This document shows positions 8,102-18,600 of a stretch of 63,446 nt of DNA, piece after piece (position 1 is the stretch's first letter; every line of letters begins with the position of its first letter). The translations under genes were made by a program, and so were the position numbers. The notes under the pieces are model-generated. The model saw only the letters and a list, made by a program, of their open reading frames with translations. It had not been told where the DNA came from and ran no database searches. The DNA is from Rickettsiales bacterium UBA2645 (GTDB lineage Bacteria; Pseudomonadota; Alphaproteobacteria; Rickettsiales; UBA1997): the NCBI GenBank assembly GCA_002359655.1, contig DENL01000021.1:1-63446 (forward strand), given 5' to 3'.

Positions 8102-8863
8102 TTACTTCCTCAAACGATATCCAGTTTTGAAAATCCAATTAATGATTAAGAGACAAACAATAGTAAATACCGCAATCATAACAACACTTGTGGTAATACT
8201 AACATCACCTTGCTCATAGAAGCTCCAGCGGAAACCACTCACCAGATAAACTACTGGATTAGCCAGTGAAATTTGATGCCAGAATGGTGGCAAAATATTG
8301 ATGGAATAAAAGCTACCGCCCAAAAAAGTCAGTGGCGTAATAACTAATAGCGGAATAAGTTGCAGCTTCTCAAATCCATCAGCCCAAATACCGATGATGA
8401 ATCCAAGCAAACTGAATGTTACGCTAGTCATAACAAGAAAAAATATCATCCATAGCGGGTGCGCCACTTGTAGAGGTACGAAGAATGTCGCAGTAATCAG
8501 CACAATCGTACCAATAATTATCGACTTACTTGCCGCCGCACCAACATATCCAATGACAATTTCTACAAAAGAAAGTGGCGCAGATAAAATTTCGTAAATA
8601 GTGCCAGTAAAGCGCGGAAAATAAATTCCAAACGAAGCGTTTGAAACGCTTTGCCCAAGCACAGTGAGCATTATCAAACCCGGAACAATAAAAGCACTGT
8701 ATGGCACTCCGTCAATTGCTTGCATGCGTGATCCAATAGCCGAACCAAATACGATAAAATAAAGAACGGTTGAAATTACTGGTGAGGCGATGCTTTGCCC
8801 AATTGTCCGCAAAGTGCGCCCCATTTCAAAATTATAAATGGCCAAGATTCCACGAAAGTTCAT
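8102..8863 (-). CDS. ABC-2 type transporter permease (YadH-like)
   Basis: The 253-residue integral membrane protein has about six hydrophobic segments and the ABC-2 signatures PGLIMLTVLGQSVSNASFGIYFPRF and LTFLGGSFYSINILPPFW. It pairs with the ATPase encoded immediately upstream (ATGA overlap, 8860-8863). Together they form an exporter resembling YadGH/DrrAB-type drug or lipid exporters. The substrate cannot be read from the sequence. Confidence 0.85.
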   Translation of the reverse strand: MNFRGILAIYNFEMGRTLRTIGQSIASPVISTVLYFIVFGSAIGSRMQAIDGVPYSAFIVPGLIMLTVLGQSVSNASFGIYFPRFTGTIYEILSAPLSFVEIVIGYVGAAASKSIIIGTIVLITATFFVPLQVAHPLWMIFFLVMTSVTFSLLGFIIGIWADGFEKLQLIPLLVITPLTFLGGSFYSINILPPFWHQISLANPVVYLVSGFRWSFYEQGDVSITTSVVMIAVFTIVCLLIINWIFKTGYRLRK

Positions 8864-9786
8864 ACTGCCTCCACTAATTCAATAAAAATTTCTTCTAAGC
8901 TGCTCTGACGGCTATAAATATCTTTAGGGCGAATGCCGTTTGATTTAAGATTATCCAGCATTTCTGAAATATCATTTTCACCCTGAGCATCGTAGGTGAG
9001 AACTAACTTACTACCTTCTTCCTCAAGCTTAAACATATGATTTTCTAGGGACGGCGGAATTGAAGCAAGTGGCTGGCGCAGCACAAAAATCATCTGACGC
9101 TTACCCATTTTTTGCATCAATATATTTTTATCCTCAGTTAAAATTAATTTGCCTTTGTTAATAACGCCAACGCGGTCAGCCATTTCTTGAGCTTCTTCGA
9201 TGTAGTGCGTTGTGAGGATAACAGTCACTCCAGTTTCGCTGAAAGCTCGCACTTGTGCCCACATTGATTTGCGCAACTCTACGTCAACACCAGCTGAAGG
9301 TTCATCAAGAAATAAAATTTCAGGTTCATGCGATAATGCTTTGGCAATCATAACACGACGCTTCATGCCGCCAGAGAGTCTTCGAATCTGTTCATTTTTT
9401 TTATCCCATAACGACAAACGTTTAAGAGTATCTTCAATATATGCCGGATTACGCGGCTTGCCAAACAAGCCTCGACTAAAAGTTACCGTGTTCCATACCG
9501 ATTCGAAAGCATCAGTAGTAAGTTCTTGCGGCACCAAGCCGAGAGATGAGCGCGCCTGACGATATTGTTTAATATTATCAAAACCAGAAACAGTAATGCT
9601 GCCGTTAGTTGGCTGGACAATACCACAGATCGTATTGATAAGCGTGCTTTTCCCTGCTCCATTTGGCCCTAAAAGGGCAAAAATTTCACCGCGTTTAATT
9701 TCAAGATTAATATCATCAAGCGCCTTAAAACCATTGCCATAGGTTTTGTTTAATCCTTTTACCGCTATTGCAACATTATTTATCAT
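8860..9786 (-). CDS. ABC transporter ATP-binding protein (YadG-like)
   Basis: This is a 308-residue ATPase. The Walker A motif is GPNGAGKST (about residues 40-48), the ABC signature is RLSGGMKRR, and the Walker B is EILFLDEPSAGVDVELR followed by the switch histidine in TTHYIEE. A C-terminal extension of about 80 residues is typical of the DrrA/YadG subgroup. It is co-transcribed with the ABC-2 permease and translationally coupled to it. Confidence 0.9.
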   Translation of the reverse strand: MINNVAIAVKGLNKTYGNGFKALDDINLEIKRGEIFALLGPNGAGKSTLINTICGIVQPTNGSITVSGFDNIKQYRQARSSLGLVPQELTTDAFESVWNTVTFSRGLFGKPRNPAYIEDTLKRLSLWDKKNEQIRRLSGGMKRRVMIAKALSHEPEILFLDEPSAGVDVELRKSMWAQVRAFSETGVTVILTTHYIEEAQEMADRVGVINKGKLILTEDKNILMQKMGKRQMIFVLRQPLASIPPSLENHMFKLEEEGSKLVLTYDAQGENDISEMLDNLKSNGIRPKDIYSRQSSLEEIFIELVEAV

Positions 9787-9860
9787 GCGACTGGAATTGA
9801 GATTGAGACATTGAAACTTTCATATTTTGTGAATCCTAAATTGTTAAAATTACATTTGCT

Positions 9861-12800
9861 TTAAGCAAATCCACGCAGCGCCGCAAAGCTTGAATTTCTC
9901 TCATCAGATACTGAAATCATTGGAAAGCCGCTATTTTTTAGTTTGGTAATAAGTTTTTGCTCGATTTGACGGGCTTGGCTTTTTCCTTCTTTGATAGTCA
10001 CATAAAAAAACTCACATTTACTGTCTGTAATTCTGTTTCTGTGCGCCATCACTCGCTGTAAAAAGTTATCAGTCTCACCTGCATAGAAAAAATTATTTGC
10101 TGTTCTTAGAACATAAACAATGCTGCAACTAATATCTTTTAAAGGAGGCATTTCATTTTCTTTGAGATTTTTTACCTGCGACAATTCTGCTTGTGCAGTT
10201 GACGCAAGTATTTCAATAAGATCAACCTCGTTTCTATTATTTGAAGAAGATTCAGCGGAATTATTTTTTAAAAGATTTGCAAAACTTGAAACTGCAAACC
10301 CATCATAGCCTTTGGCTATTTCTTCGGCTCTTGCAATAATTTCTGGATCTACACCAATTTTTAAAGCTGTGTAAAAAGCTGAGGAGTTTAAGTCTAATCC
10401 ATCAACTGCTTTATAAGTTGGGATATCAACATCGCAGAGCATTTTAATCAGCTTTATATTTTCTAATTTAACTTCCTTATTTACAAAAATCTCATGCCAA
10501 TGGGTTGCAAAAATTGACCTAATATTTCTTTGCGTCAGATGTTCTAAAACGCTAGCCGCAATTGCGTGCCCTGCTTTTGATTCTGTGCCTTTACCAAGCT
10601 CATCAATAAGTAAAAAACTTTTATGTGAAGCGTCTCTGAGAGCAACTTTGATGTCAGTCATTTCTAAAGCAAAAGCAGAAAGACCAGCTTCAGGATCATC
10701 GCCAGCACCAGTTCTTACGTACCATCCATCTATTTCTTCTGATATAGCAAGCTTTTTGGCAGGAAACATAAAACCGCTTGAACCAAGAATTGTTGTGGCT
10801 GCAAGAGATCTAATAAGAGTTGATTTTCCTGACATGTTATGTCCCGTCAACAAACAGCTACCGCTAAAAGTAAGTGAGTTTGTCACTGCTTCGCTGGGCT
10901 TCATCCAATAAGGAAAAAATTCCTCCACTGAAATTTCCGAGGAATTTTTATCTGTTTCAAACGAGCCGCTGATAAAGTTAGTCGTCCAGTTTCTCGGTTG
11001 GCATTCTTTGATGTGAAGATACAGTGTCTTGACAAAGTTTGAAAAAGTCGCCAGGTGAATGATTGCTAGACAGTAAGGAGAAAGTTCTTTCGAGGCACGC
11101 TTTAAAGTTTTTTTAATTGCCTCATGTATAGCTGCGGCTTCCTCTTTATATTCCTTTAAAGCAGCTTCTGCTTTTGAAGTTGTCCATCGATCTTTAACTT
11201 CTTTACCAAAGCGATCGGTTGGATGTATCAGCTGTTGAGGCTCAATATTTTTTGAATTTACACTGCCTAAAATCCAAATTGCATGATTATGAATGTCATA
11301 AGAAAGCGCTGGTTTTCTGGCTCTTTTTCCTTTTTCTTCGTCAAAAGATTCGAGAACAGCAATAAGATTTTGCTTGAGAATTTCTTCGTATTTTTTTGCC
11401 GCTCTTTCTGTTTTATTATACAGATCTGAAATTTCTTTATTGGAAGTTCTAGCAACTCTTCCTCTGAATTCTTCTTCAATACGCTCAAACAGAGTTGCAG
11501 GAATCGACTCGCTTTTTGGAACATAGGCCAGATCTTCTTCTTTGGGCAAAATTGATGAAAGAATATCAATTATCTTCTTGCTGGTGTCGCGCAAAATATC
11601 TGCTTCAGCTCTTATGGAAGAGATGTAGGAAACCACTTCTAAAGTATTTTTGATAAAACTTTCAGGCAGGGTTGTTTGACAGTTTAGAAAAATTTCTGCC
11701 AGGCAGAATAAATCTTTTAGAATTTCTGGATGCGCCTCATTCTTGTTCAGAGTTTTGATGTATCTTACAGGATTTGAAACAATCAATGTCGGTAATTGCT
11801 TGTTACTTGACTGAAGCTCAACAATTGCACACCTTAAACTATCAGCATATTTTTTTGGCGGCGGATTAAGTAAAAGATTTCTGACAATATATTTGCATGT
11901 GGCCGGACTACCTTTGGGCAACATCAATTGAATAAGATCTGGAATACCTCTTTTTGGTAAAATTCCGATCTGTTCTGCCGTTTGCTGATAAAGTGGATTT
12001 GGGCAATCTTTGATAGTTAACTGTTCTGTTTTTAAAAAAGGAATATTGGCATCTAACCCTAAATCAATTTTTATTAGCTCTTCAACTCTTGCTGCAAAAG
12101 CCCGCGAAGAATATCCCTGTATTCTTACTAAATTTTGAAATTTCAGATTTGCTGCGTTGAACAAAGACTTCGGAATTTTTTCATGTAAAAAAATTCGGTT
12201 CATACGCCCACTATATTTGTTTAGGCGTACAATCGCCGCTTCTTCAGTTAAACCTTCCAAGATAAGAGAAGTTCTTAAGTCAGGATTAATTTCTACCACC
12301 TTAACCCCTTTGCTATTCACCGCTAATGCGAATTCGGGAGGTGCTTCCGGAAAGCAAATATTTGCTTTATGACTCATCGCCAAACCGTAAGTATAAGTGG
12401 GAGATGAAGGTGTTATTATTTCCGAGATAAATCTTATTTTTCTGCCTTTTTTATGTATATCATCTGCTTGCTCACAAACAGCAACTGAAAATCCAGCTTC
12501 CGTAAGATCATCCAGAACAGATTGAATATTAGCCAATGGCATTCCTGCTCTGGGGCCTTTTCTTCCCATTCTATTGATACCACAATGCTCAACTAAAAAA
12601 ACCGAATCTACTCCCCAAGTTTCGTAAAATTCCCCTATTTGAATGAGCGCGATTTTTTGTGGATGCTGTTTTTTTACTCTGAAAAGAAAATCAATATTGG
12701 CATCTTTTTTACCATAATCATGTTTGAAACCTTTCCAAAAAGGTTTGTTGCCATCACCAATACCAATAGGTCCTTCTGGATCTAAATCTTGCGCCATTCT

Positions 12801-12890
12801 TATAGCAACAGGATGCGAAAGGCTTTCAAGTCTTGAACTCCAAAATGGTGAGTGGATAAATAAATCGTTAGGAAGAGCTTTTTCCATCAC
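9861..12890 (-). CDS. MSH1-type MutS with C-terminal GIY-YIG nuclease-like domain
   Basis: The protein is 1009 residues. GTG at 12890 is directly followed by ATG at 12887; either may start it. A mismatch-recognition domain carries the Phe-x-Glu motif in QIGEFYETWG (F88, E90). Connector, lever and clamp regions follow, then the MutS ATPase: GHNMSGKST (about 683-691), FLLIDELGKGTE (about 759-770) and ATHWHEI. Residues 923-1009 form a GIY-YIG-like domain: YVL, FYAGETDN, R946 and a Glu near 977. The order is that of plant organellar MSH1. From memory of Arabidopsis MSH1, I see collinear similarity in every region, for example LDDLTEAGFSV, QIGILPKRGIP, LLLNPP, and GKSQARQIEQKLI in the nuclease. 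It appears intact and monocistronic. It is presumably a mismatch/lesion sensor coupled to DNA cleavage. Confidence 0.9.
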   Translation of the reverse strand: MMEKALPNDLFIHSPFWSSRLESLSHPVAIRMAQDLDPEGPIGIGDGNKPFWKGFKHDYGKKDANIDFLFRVKKQHPQKIALIQIGEFYETWGVDSVFLVEHCGINRMGRKGPRAGMPLANIQSVLDDLTEAGFSVAVCEQADDIHKKGRKIRFISEIITPSSPTYTYGLAMSHKANICFPEAPPEFALAVNSKGVKVVEINPDLRTSLILEGLTEEAAIVRLNKYSGRMNRIFLHEKIPKSLFNAANLKFQNLVRIQGYSSRAFAARVEELIKIDLGLDANIPFLKTEQLTIKDCPNPLYQQTAEQIGILPKRGIPDLIQLMLPKGSPATCKYIVRNLLLNPPPKKYADSLRCAIVELQSSNKQLPTLIVSNPVRYIKTLNKNEAHPEILKDLFCLAEIFLNCQTTLPESFIKNTLEVVSYISSIRAEADILRDTSKKIIDILSSILPKEEDLAYVPKSESIPATLFERIEEEFRGRVARTSNKEISDLYNKTERAAKKYEEILKQNLIAVLESFDEEKGKRARKPALSYDIHNHAIWILGSVNSKNIEPQQLIHPTDRFGKEVKDRWTTSKAEAALKEYKEEAAAIHEAIKKTLKRASKELSPYCLAIIHLATFSNFVKTLYLHIKECQPRNWTTNFISGSFETDKNSSEISVEEFFPYWMKPSEAVTNSLTFSGSCLLTGHNMSGKSTLIRSLAATTILGSSGFMFPAKKLAISEEIDGWYVRTGAGDDPEAGLSAFALEMTDIKVALRDASHKSFLLIDELGKGTESKAGHAIAASVLEHLTQRNIRSIFATHWHEIFVNKEVKLENIKLIKMLCDVDIPTYKAVDGLDLNSSAFYTALKIGVDPEIIARAEEIAKGYDGFAVSSFANLLKNNSAESSSNNRNEVDLIEILASTAQAELSQVKNLKENEMPPLKDISCSIVYVLRTANNFFYAGETDNFLQRVMAHRNRITDSKCEFFYVTIKEGKSQARQIEQKLITKLKNSGFPMISVSDERNSSFAALRGFA

Positions 12891-12918
12891 CGATAATTCT
12901 GCAATCTGAATTAATATT

Positions 12919-12940
12919 TAAAGCTTGAGCCCAAGCTTTA
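12919..12940. promoter_or_regulatory. Perfect inverted repeat upstream of the MSH1-like gene
   Basis: The arms taaagcttg (12919-12927) and caagcttta (12932-12940) flank a 4-nt loop, 29 bases upstream of the gene start on its coding strand. On that strand a TTGTTG lies just upstream of it, so the repeat would sit between promoter and start codon, as expected for an operator or a leader hairpin. No T-run follows. The regulator is unknown. Confidence 0.45.
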
Positions 12941-13168
12941 ACCAACAAAATCTTTAGGGATTTATCTTAAATTCTCGTGATGTGATTTTAACCAGATGTA
13001 GTGAAATATTGCGGTGCTGGATGTGGCGGCAGTAAGAGCGATTAGTGAGGTTCGAAGACGGTGAAATAAAATATTCCTGTTACTGATTGTCAATTAAAAC
13101 ATCATTTACAAGACGCGAGTTCATACAGAAAAACTAAAGCTGGACAGACTTTTTTGTTATAAAATTTA

Positions 13169-14365
13169 TTACTTTTTCCCTAACCAAAGTTGCAAGAAAA
13201 AAGCGCTGATGGTTAGAAGAAAAAAACCGCAAAATATTGGTGTTAAAGTGTCGTTGTAAGATTGCCCGATAGCAGTTCCGATAATCGCAGAAATTCCAGA
13301 AGATAAACAGCCAATAACTGCAGCTGCCACTCCGGCGATACCTCCCATCGGCTCCATTGCAAGTGCGTTAAGATTACCAAATAACATTCCTAAAGCAAAA
13401 AAAGTGATTACTGCAAAAATCATAAATTGCCAAAGTAGCAACTGCTGGTTTTGTAAAATTGAAACTACGATAAATGTCGCCGACATAACCATCATCAGAA
13501 TCAGCGCATAATGGCAAAGTAATTTCATACCATATTTTTTTACGATCATCGAATTCACAATTGAAGAAGCTCCAATAGAAAGAGCTGAGATGCCAAAATA
13601 AACTGGGAATAATTCTCCTACTTGAAAATAATCCTGAAAAATTTGGCGGCTTGAAGCCAGATAACCAACTAATGCGCTAAAAACCAAACCCGCGCAAATT
13701 GCATAACCCAAAGTAAATTTATTACCAAGCACCAGCAAAAGATCTTGCCAGATTGTTGAAAAATTAAAGGGGCGTATGTCTTGTTTTTTTAGGGTTTCAG
13801 GCAGACGAATAAATGTCCATATGGTTGCAATAATTGCCGCTGACAAAAAAATTCCAAAGATAAAACGCCAACTGACAATAAATAGCAAAGCTTGGCCAAT
13901 AGTTGGCGCAATCACTGGAATGATTATAAAAATCGTCATGATAAATGACGTCACGCGAGCCATGTCCCGCCCTTTATAGAGATCGCGGATAATAGCAGTG
14001 CTTACTATTCTAGGAGAAGCCGCACCAAAGCCCTGCAAAAATCGACCCAGTAACATCATCGAGTAATCTTGCGCCGTGATGCTAAAAATATTGCCCACCA
14101 CAAAAATTATCAGCCCTAGATAAATCGTTGGCTTACGACCAAAGCTATCAGCAAGAGGTCCATAAATTATTTGCCCGAAAGTAAAACCCAAAAACAAAAA
14201 CCCGATGACATATTGCATCTTATTCTGATCAATAATTCCGAACTCTTTTCCCATTAGAGAAAGTGATGGCAAAACCATGTCAATCGACATCGCTACCATC
14301 GACACATAAAGCGCCATTAAGGTTATAAACTCTATAAAAGAGGATTTTTTCTGATTATTTATCAT
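13169..14365 (-). CDS. Bcr/CflA-family multidrug MFS exporter
   Basis: This is a 398-residue protein with twelve hydrophobic segments. The MFS motif A lies between helices 2 and 3 (YGPLADSFGRKP, about residues 64-75), and GFGAASPRIVSTAIIRDLYKG in helix 4/5 is characteristic of the Bcr/CflA drug-resistance subfamily. It is divergent from the RND operon and separated from it by 191 bases, so the two efflux systems may share a control region. The substrate is unknown. Confidence 0.85.
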   Translation of the reverse strand: MINNQKKSSFIEFITLMALYVSMVAMSIDMVLPSLSLMGKEFGIIDQNKMQYVIGFLFLGFTFGQIIYGPLADSFGRKPTIYLGLIIFVVGNIFSITAQDYSMMLLGRFLQGFGAASPRIVSTAIIRDLYKGRDMARVTSFIMTIFIIIPVIAPTIGQALLFIVSWRFIFGIFLSAAIIATIWTFIRLPETLKKQDIRPFNFSTIWQDLLLVLGNKFTLGYAICAGLVFSALVGYLASSRQIFQDYFQVGELFPVYFGISALSIGASSIVNSMIVKKYGMKLLCHYALILMMVMSATFIVVSILQNQQLLLWQFMIFAVITFFALGMLFGNLNALAMEPMGGIAGVAAAVIGCLSSGISAIIGTAIGQSYNDTLTPIFCGFFLLTISAFFLQLWLGKK

Positions 14366-14556
14366 GAGCGAAATCTTTAGATTTTTTATGCAATTTTTAA
14401 CTTGGACTGAAATTTAGATGTCAGATTGTCGTAAGTTTTAAGCAATTCTTAATATAAGTTTTCTAGTAAGTTTTTTTTCTCAATAATTGCCTTTTCTGAG
14501 TGTGATTTAAATCTACATCAGCTCATAAGTTTATTTATTAAAACAACAGCTTTACC

Positions 14557-15663
14557 ATGAAAAAAAATCGGCAAAATATTGCGGTGATTGCAGCTTCCGC
14601 AACTTTATTTTTAGTAGTAGTCTTTGGCTTCCTTCACTGGAAAAATAATCAACATGAAGATTCAAATATTGAATTTCAAGTCACTACACCTTGGCGCGAA
14701 ACTCTAGACATTAAGCAAAATTATGTAGCGCAGATCAGAGCCGTGCAACATATCGAAATTCGATCTTTGGAAAAAGGATATTTGCAAAATATTTACGTTG
14801 ACGAAGGACAGTTTGTAAAAAAGGGTCAAAAGATGTTTCAGATCATGCCTTTACTTTTGGAAGCAGAATTAAAAAAAGTCACTGCCGAATATCAATTAGC
14901 CAAAATTGAATATGATAACACGCTTATTTTACAAAAGCGTAATGTTGTATCTATCAACGAATTGTTATTGGCCAAAGCTCGACTAAGCAAAGCTCATGCT
15001 GAAATGGAAGTTGCACAAGCACATCTGCAATTCAGCACAGTAAAAGCGCCTTTTAGCGGCATAATGGATCGCTTTAATGTTCGTCTTGGCAGCTTGGTAA
15101 ATGAAGGAGATTTGCTAACCACCTTGTCAGATAACAGCAAAATGTGGGTATATTTTAATGTATCTGAAGCTGACTATTTGGATTACATGGAACATAAAAA
15201 AGTCGATGACGAAATTCCTGTAGAATTGCTTTTAGCCAATAACAGCCTTTTCTCGCATCAAGGTAAGGTCGATACAATTGAGGCAGATTTCAATAACGAA
15301 ATTGGCAATGTTGCTTTTCGCGCCACTTTTCCCAACCCAGATAAATTATTAAGACATGGCGAAACTGGCAGCGTCTTGCTAACAAAAAAATATAAAGATG
15401 CTTTGGTCATTCCGCAGAAAGCCACTTTCGAAGTTTTGGACAAAAAATTTGTCTATGTCGTTAATGAAAAAAACGAAATTCATTCACAGCAAATTACAAT
15501 AGCAGCCGAAGTGCCGCATCTTTTTATCATCGCTTCCGGCGTTAGTGAAAATGATCACATATTACTTGAAGGACTTGGCAAGGTGCATATTGGCGATGTA
15601 ATAAAAACACAAAATCAAGATCATGAAACTGTGCGCAAAGGCTTGGCACTTTCCACTAAATAA
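14557..15663 (+). CDS. RND efflux periplasmic adaptor (membrane fusion protein)
   Basis: The 368-residue protein has an N-terminal membrane anchor or signal (about residues 7-27). A lipoyl/barrel-sandwich half follows (EIRSLEKGYLQNIYVDEGQFVKKGQKMFQI), then an alpha-hairpin, the second lipoyl half (FSTVKAPFSGIMDRFNVRLGSLV) and a beta-barrel. It bridges the inner-membrane RND pump and the outer membrane channel encoded next. Spacing to the pump gene is 11 bases, so the three genes form one operon. Confidence 0.9.
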   Translation: MKKNRQNIAVIAASATLFLVVVFGFLHWKNNQHEDSNIEFQVTTPWRETLDIKQNYVAQIRAVQHIEIRSLEKGYLQNIYVDEGQFVKKGQKMFQIMPLLLEAELKKVTAEYQLAKIEYDNTLILQKRNVVSINELLLAKARLSKAHAEMEVAQAHLQFSTVKAPFSGIMDRFNVRLGSLVNEGDLLTTLSDNSKMWVYFNVSEADYLDYMEHKKVDDEIPVELLLANNSLFSHQGKVDTIEADFNNEIGNVAFRATFPNPDKLLRHGETGSVLLTKKYKDALVIPQKATFEVLDKKFVYVVNEKNEIHSQQITIAAEVPHLFIIASGVSENDHILLEGLGKVHIGDVIKTQNQDHETVRKGLALSTK

Positions 15664-15674
15664 TTTTTAGCAAA

Positions 15675-18600
15675 ATGTTTGAAAAATTTATTCACCGACC
15701 AGTTTTAGCCATCGTCATTTCACTAGTTATTGTTTTTTTAGGAATATTGGCGGCTTTCACATTGCCAGTATCACAATTTCCAAGAATCGCGCCAACACGG
15801 GTAACAGTTTTTGTTACTTTCCCCGGAGCCAATGCTGATGTAGTGGTGCAGTCAGCTTTGATTCCACTTGAACAAGCTATCAATGGCGTACCGGGAATGC
15901 GTTATATGACTTCTTCAGCAAGTAGTGCCGGCGAAGGAGAAATTCAGGTTCTCTTCGACATGGATATCGATCCAAATAACGCAGTTGTACAAGTAAAAAC
16001 TCGCGTCGATCAGGCGATTAACAAATTGCCGCCTTTAGTTCAATTAGAAGGCGTAATCGTGCAAGCAGTGCAGCCAAGCATGTTGATGTATGTTAATCTT
16101 TACAGCACCGATAAAGAAGCAGAAGAAAAATTTATTTTTAACTACGCCAATATTCGTCTGCTTCCTGAACTAAAACGCATTAAAGGTATCGGCCAAGTAC
16201 AAAATCTCGGCTCTCGCACTTATGCCATGCGCATCTGGCTTAATCCCGATAGAATGCGCGCTTACAATATTTCCACAGAAGATGTGATGGAGGCAATTGC
16301 CAAGCAAAGTGTGATTGGTCATCCAGGCAGAATTGGCAGCAGCTCAGGCAAAAAGGCCCAATCGCTGGAATATACTTTAACTTACAAAGGTCGCTACAAT
16401 CAGCCTGAACAGTATGAAAATATAATCGTCCGCGCTGATGCCAGAGGCGAAATTCTTTACTTAAAAGACATCGCCAAAATAGAGCTTGATAGCGAATTCT
16501 ACGATATTTATTCAACCGTTGATGGTCACCCTTCGGCTTCCATAATTTTAAAACAAACTTTTAACAGCAACGCCAATGAGGTGATTGAAAATGTTAAAAA
16601 TAAGTTGGAAGAATTGCGTAAAGACTTCCCCGCTGGGATGGATTATAAAATCAGCTACGATGTTTCAACCTTCCTAGAAGCTTCAATTCACAAGGTTTTA
16701 CATACCCTAGTAGAGGCATTTATATTAGTTTCTTTAGTAGTATTTATTTTTTTGGGAGATTGGCGCTCCACGCTGATTCCGGTTTTAGTAGTGCCCGTCT
16801 CTTTGATTGGCGCTTTTTTCTCGATGCAGATTTTTGGACTTTCGATCAACCTCATCACTTTATTTGCCATGGTGCTGGCCATTGGTATTGTTGTTGATGA
16901 CGCAATTGTAGTAGTCGAAGCAGTGCATGCCAAAATGGCCGAAACCAATCTTTCGCCTTATCGCGCAGTGAAAAAAGTTCTGGGTGAAATCAGCGGCGCG
17001 GTAATTGCCATCACGCTTTTGATGACCGCGGTATTTGTGCCAATCGCCTTTATGAGTGGACCAGTTGGAATATTACTCAAACAATTTTCGATCACCATGG
17101 CTTCTGCCATTGTGCTTTCTGGTGTGATCGCCCTTACTTTGACTCCAGTGCTCAGCGCAATGATTTTGAAAAAACATTCACACGGAGAAAAAGATAAGAA
17201 AAAAGCGCTAATCTCCTCAAGTTTAGATAAGTTCAATATCATATTTGACAAAGTAACTCGAGGTTATGTCTGGTTTCTTCATCGCATCATAAGACGCAAA
17301 TTTCTTACCATGGGCGTGCTTGTTTTTTTTAGCGTCGCTATCTTTTTTATGAGCCAGATTCTCCCAAGCGGATTTATTCCAGGTGAAGATCAAGGCATGA
17401 TTTACGCCATTGTGCAAACTCCTCCGGGATCAACTTTAGAAAAAACTTATGATGTCTCAACCAAGCTTGGAGAAATTGCTAAAGAGATTGACGGAGTTGA
17501 ATCAGTTTCATCTTTGGCCGGATTTGAAATTCTAACCGAAGGTCGTGGCTCTAATGCTGGAACTTGCTTTATCAATTTAAAAGACTGGAGCAAAAGAAGC
17601 AAAACTGTCCATCAAATCATTGAAGAGCTGGAAGAAAAAACCAAAGATATCGGCGCCGTAATTGAATATTTCGAACCACCGACAGTTCCCGGATACGGTG
17701 CAACTGCAGGGGTTGCTTTCCGCTTACTCGATAAAACCAATACCACTGACTATCGTGAATTTGATAGCTTGAATCAGGAATTTATCTCTAATCTCAAAAA
17801 GCGTTCAGAGTTAAGCGGTTTGTTTACTTTTTACTCAGCCAAATTCCCACAATATGAACTTGAAATCGACACCAAACAAGCCATGCAAAAAGGTGTCGTT
17901 ATTGGTGACGCCATGGAAAATCTCAACATCCTAATTGGAAGTACTTATCAACAAGGCTTTATTCGCTTTGGTCAATTCTTCAAAGTTTATGTGCAATCAC
18001 TGCCTGAGTTTCGTGACCTTCCAACTGATGTTTTGAATTTTTATACTAAAAACAGTAAGGGTGAAATGGTGCCTTATTCTGCTTTTATGAAGATCAATAA
18101 AACCCAAGGACCAAACGAATTGACTCGCTTCAATTTATACAATTCAACTTCGATTCGCGGAACACCTGCCAATGGATATACCACTGGCGACGCAATTCAA
18201 GCGGTTCAAGAAGTTGCCAAACAAGTATTGCCCAGCGGTTATGATGTGGCTTGGGAAGGTCTTTCTTTTGATGAAGCTTCTCGCGGTCATGAAGCGATTT
18301 ATATTTTTGCAGTAGTTTTATTATTCGTTTATTTCGTGCTCGCCGCACAATATGAGAGCTTCATCATTCCATTGGCCGTAATGCTATCTTTACCACCGGG
18401 AATTTTTGGCTCATTTTTACTTTTAAAAATAATGGGACTCGCCAATGACGTTTACGCCCAAGTTGGCTTGATCATGCTTGTCGGGCTTTTAGGCAAAAAC
18501 GCCGTTTTGATTGTAGAATTCGCCCGCCAAAAAGAACAAAGAGGCGCATCAGTTTTACGCGCTGCAATTGAAGGAGCGCGCATGCGTTTTCGACCAATTC

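Noticed and set aside
12961..13168. Possible small gene between the MSH1-like and MFS genes
   Set aside because: There is no start with a plausible frame and no recognisable motif; it is treated as plain intergenic sequence.
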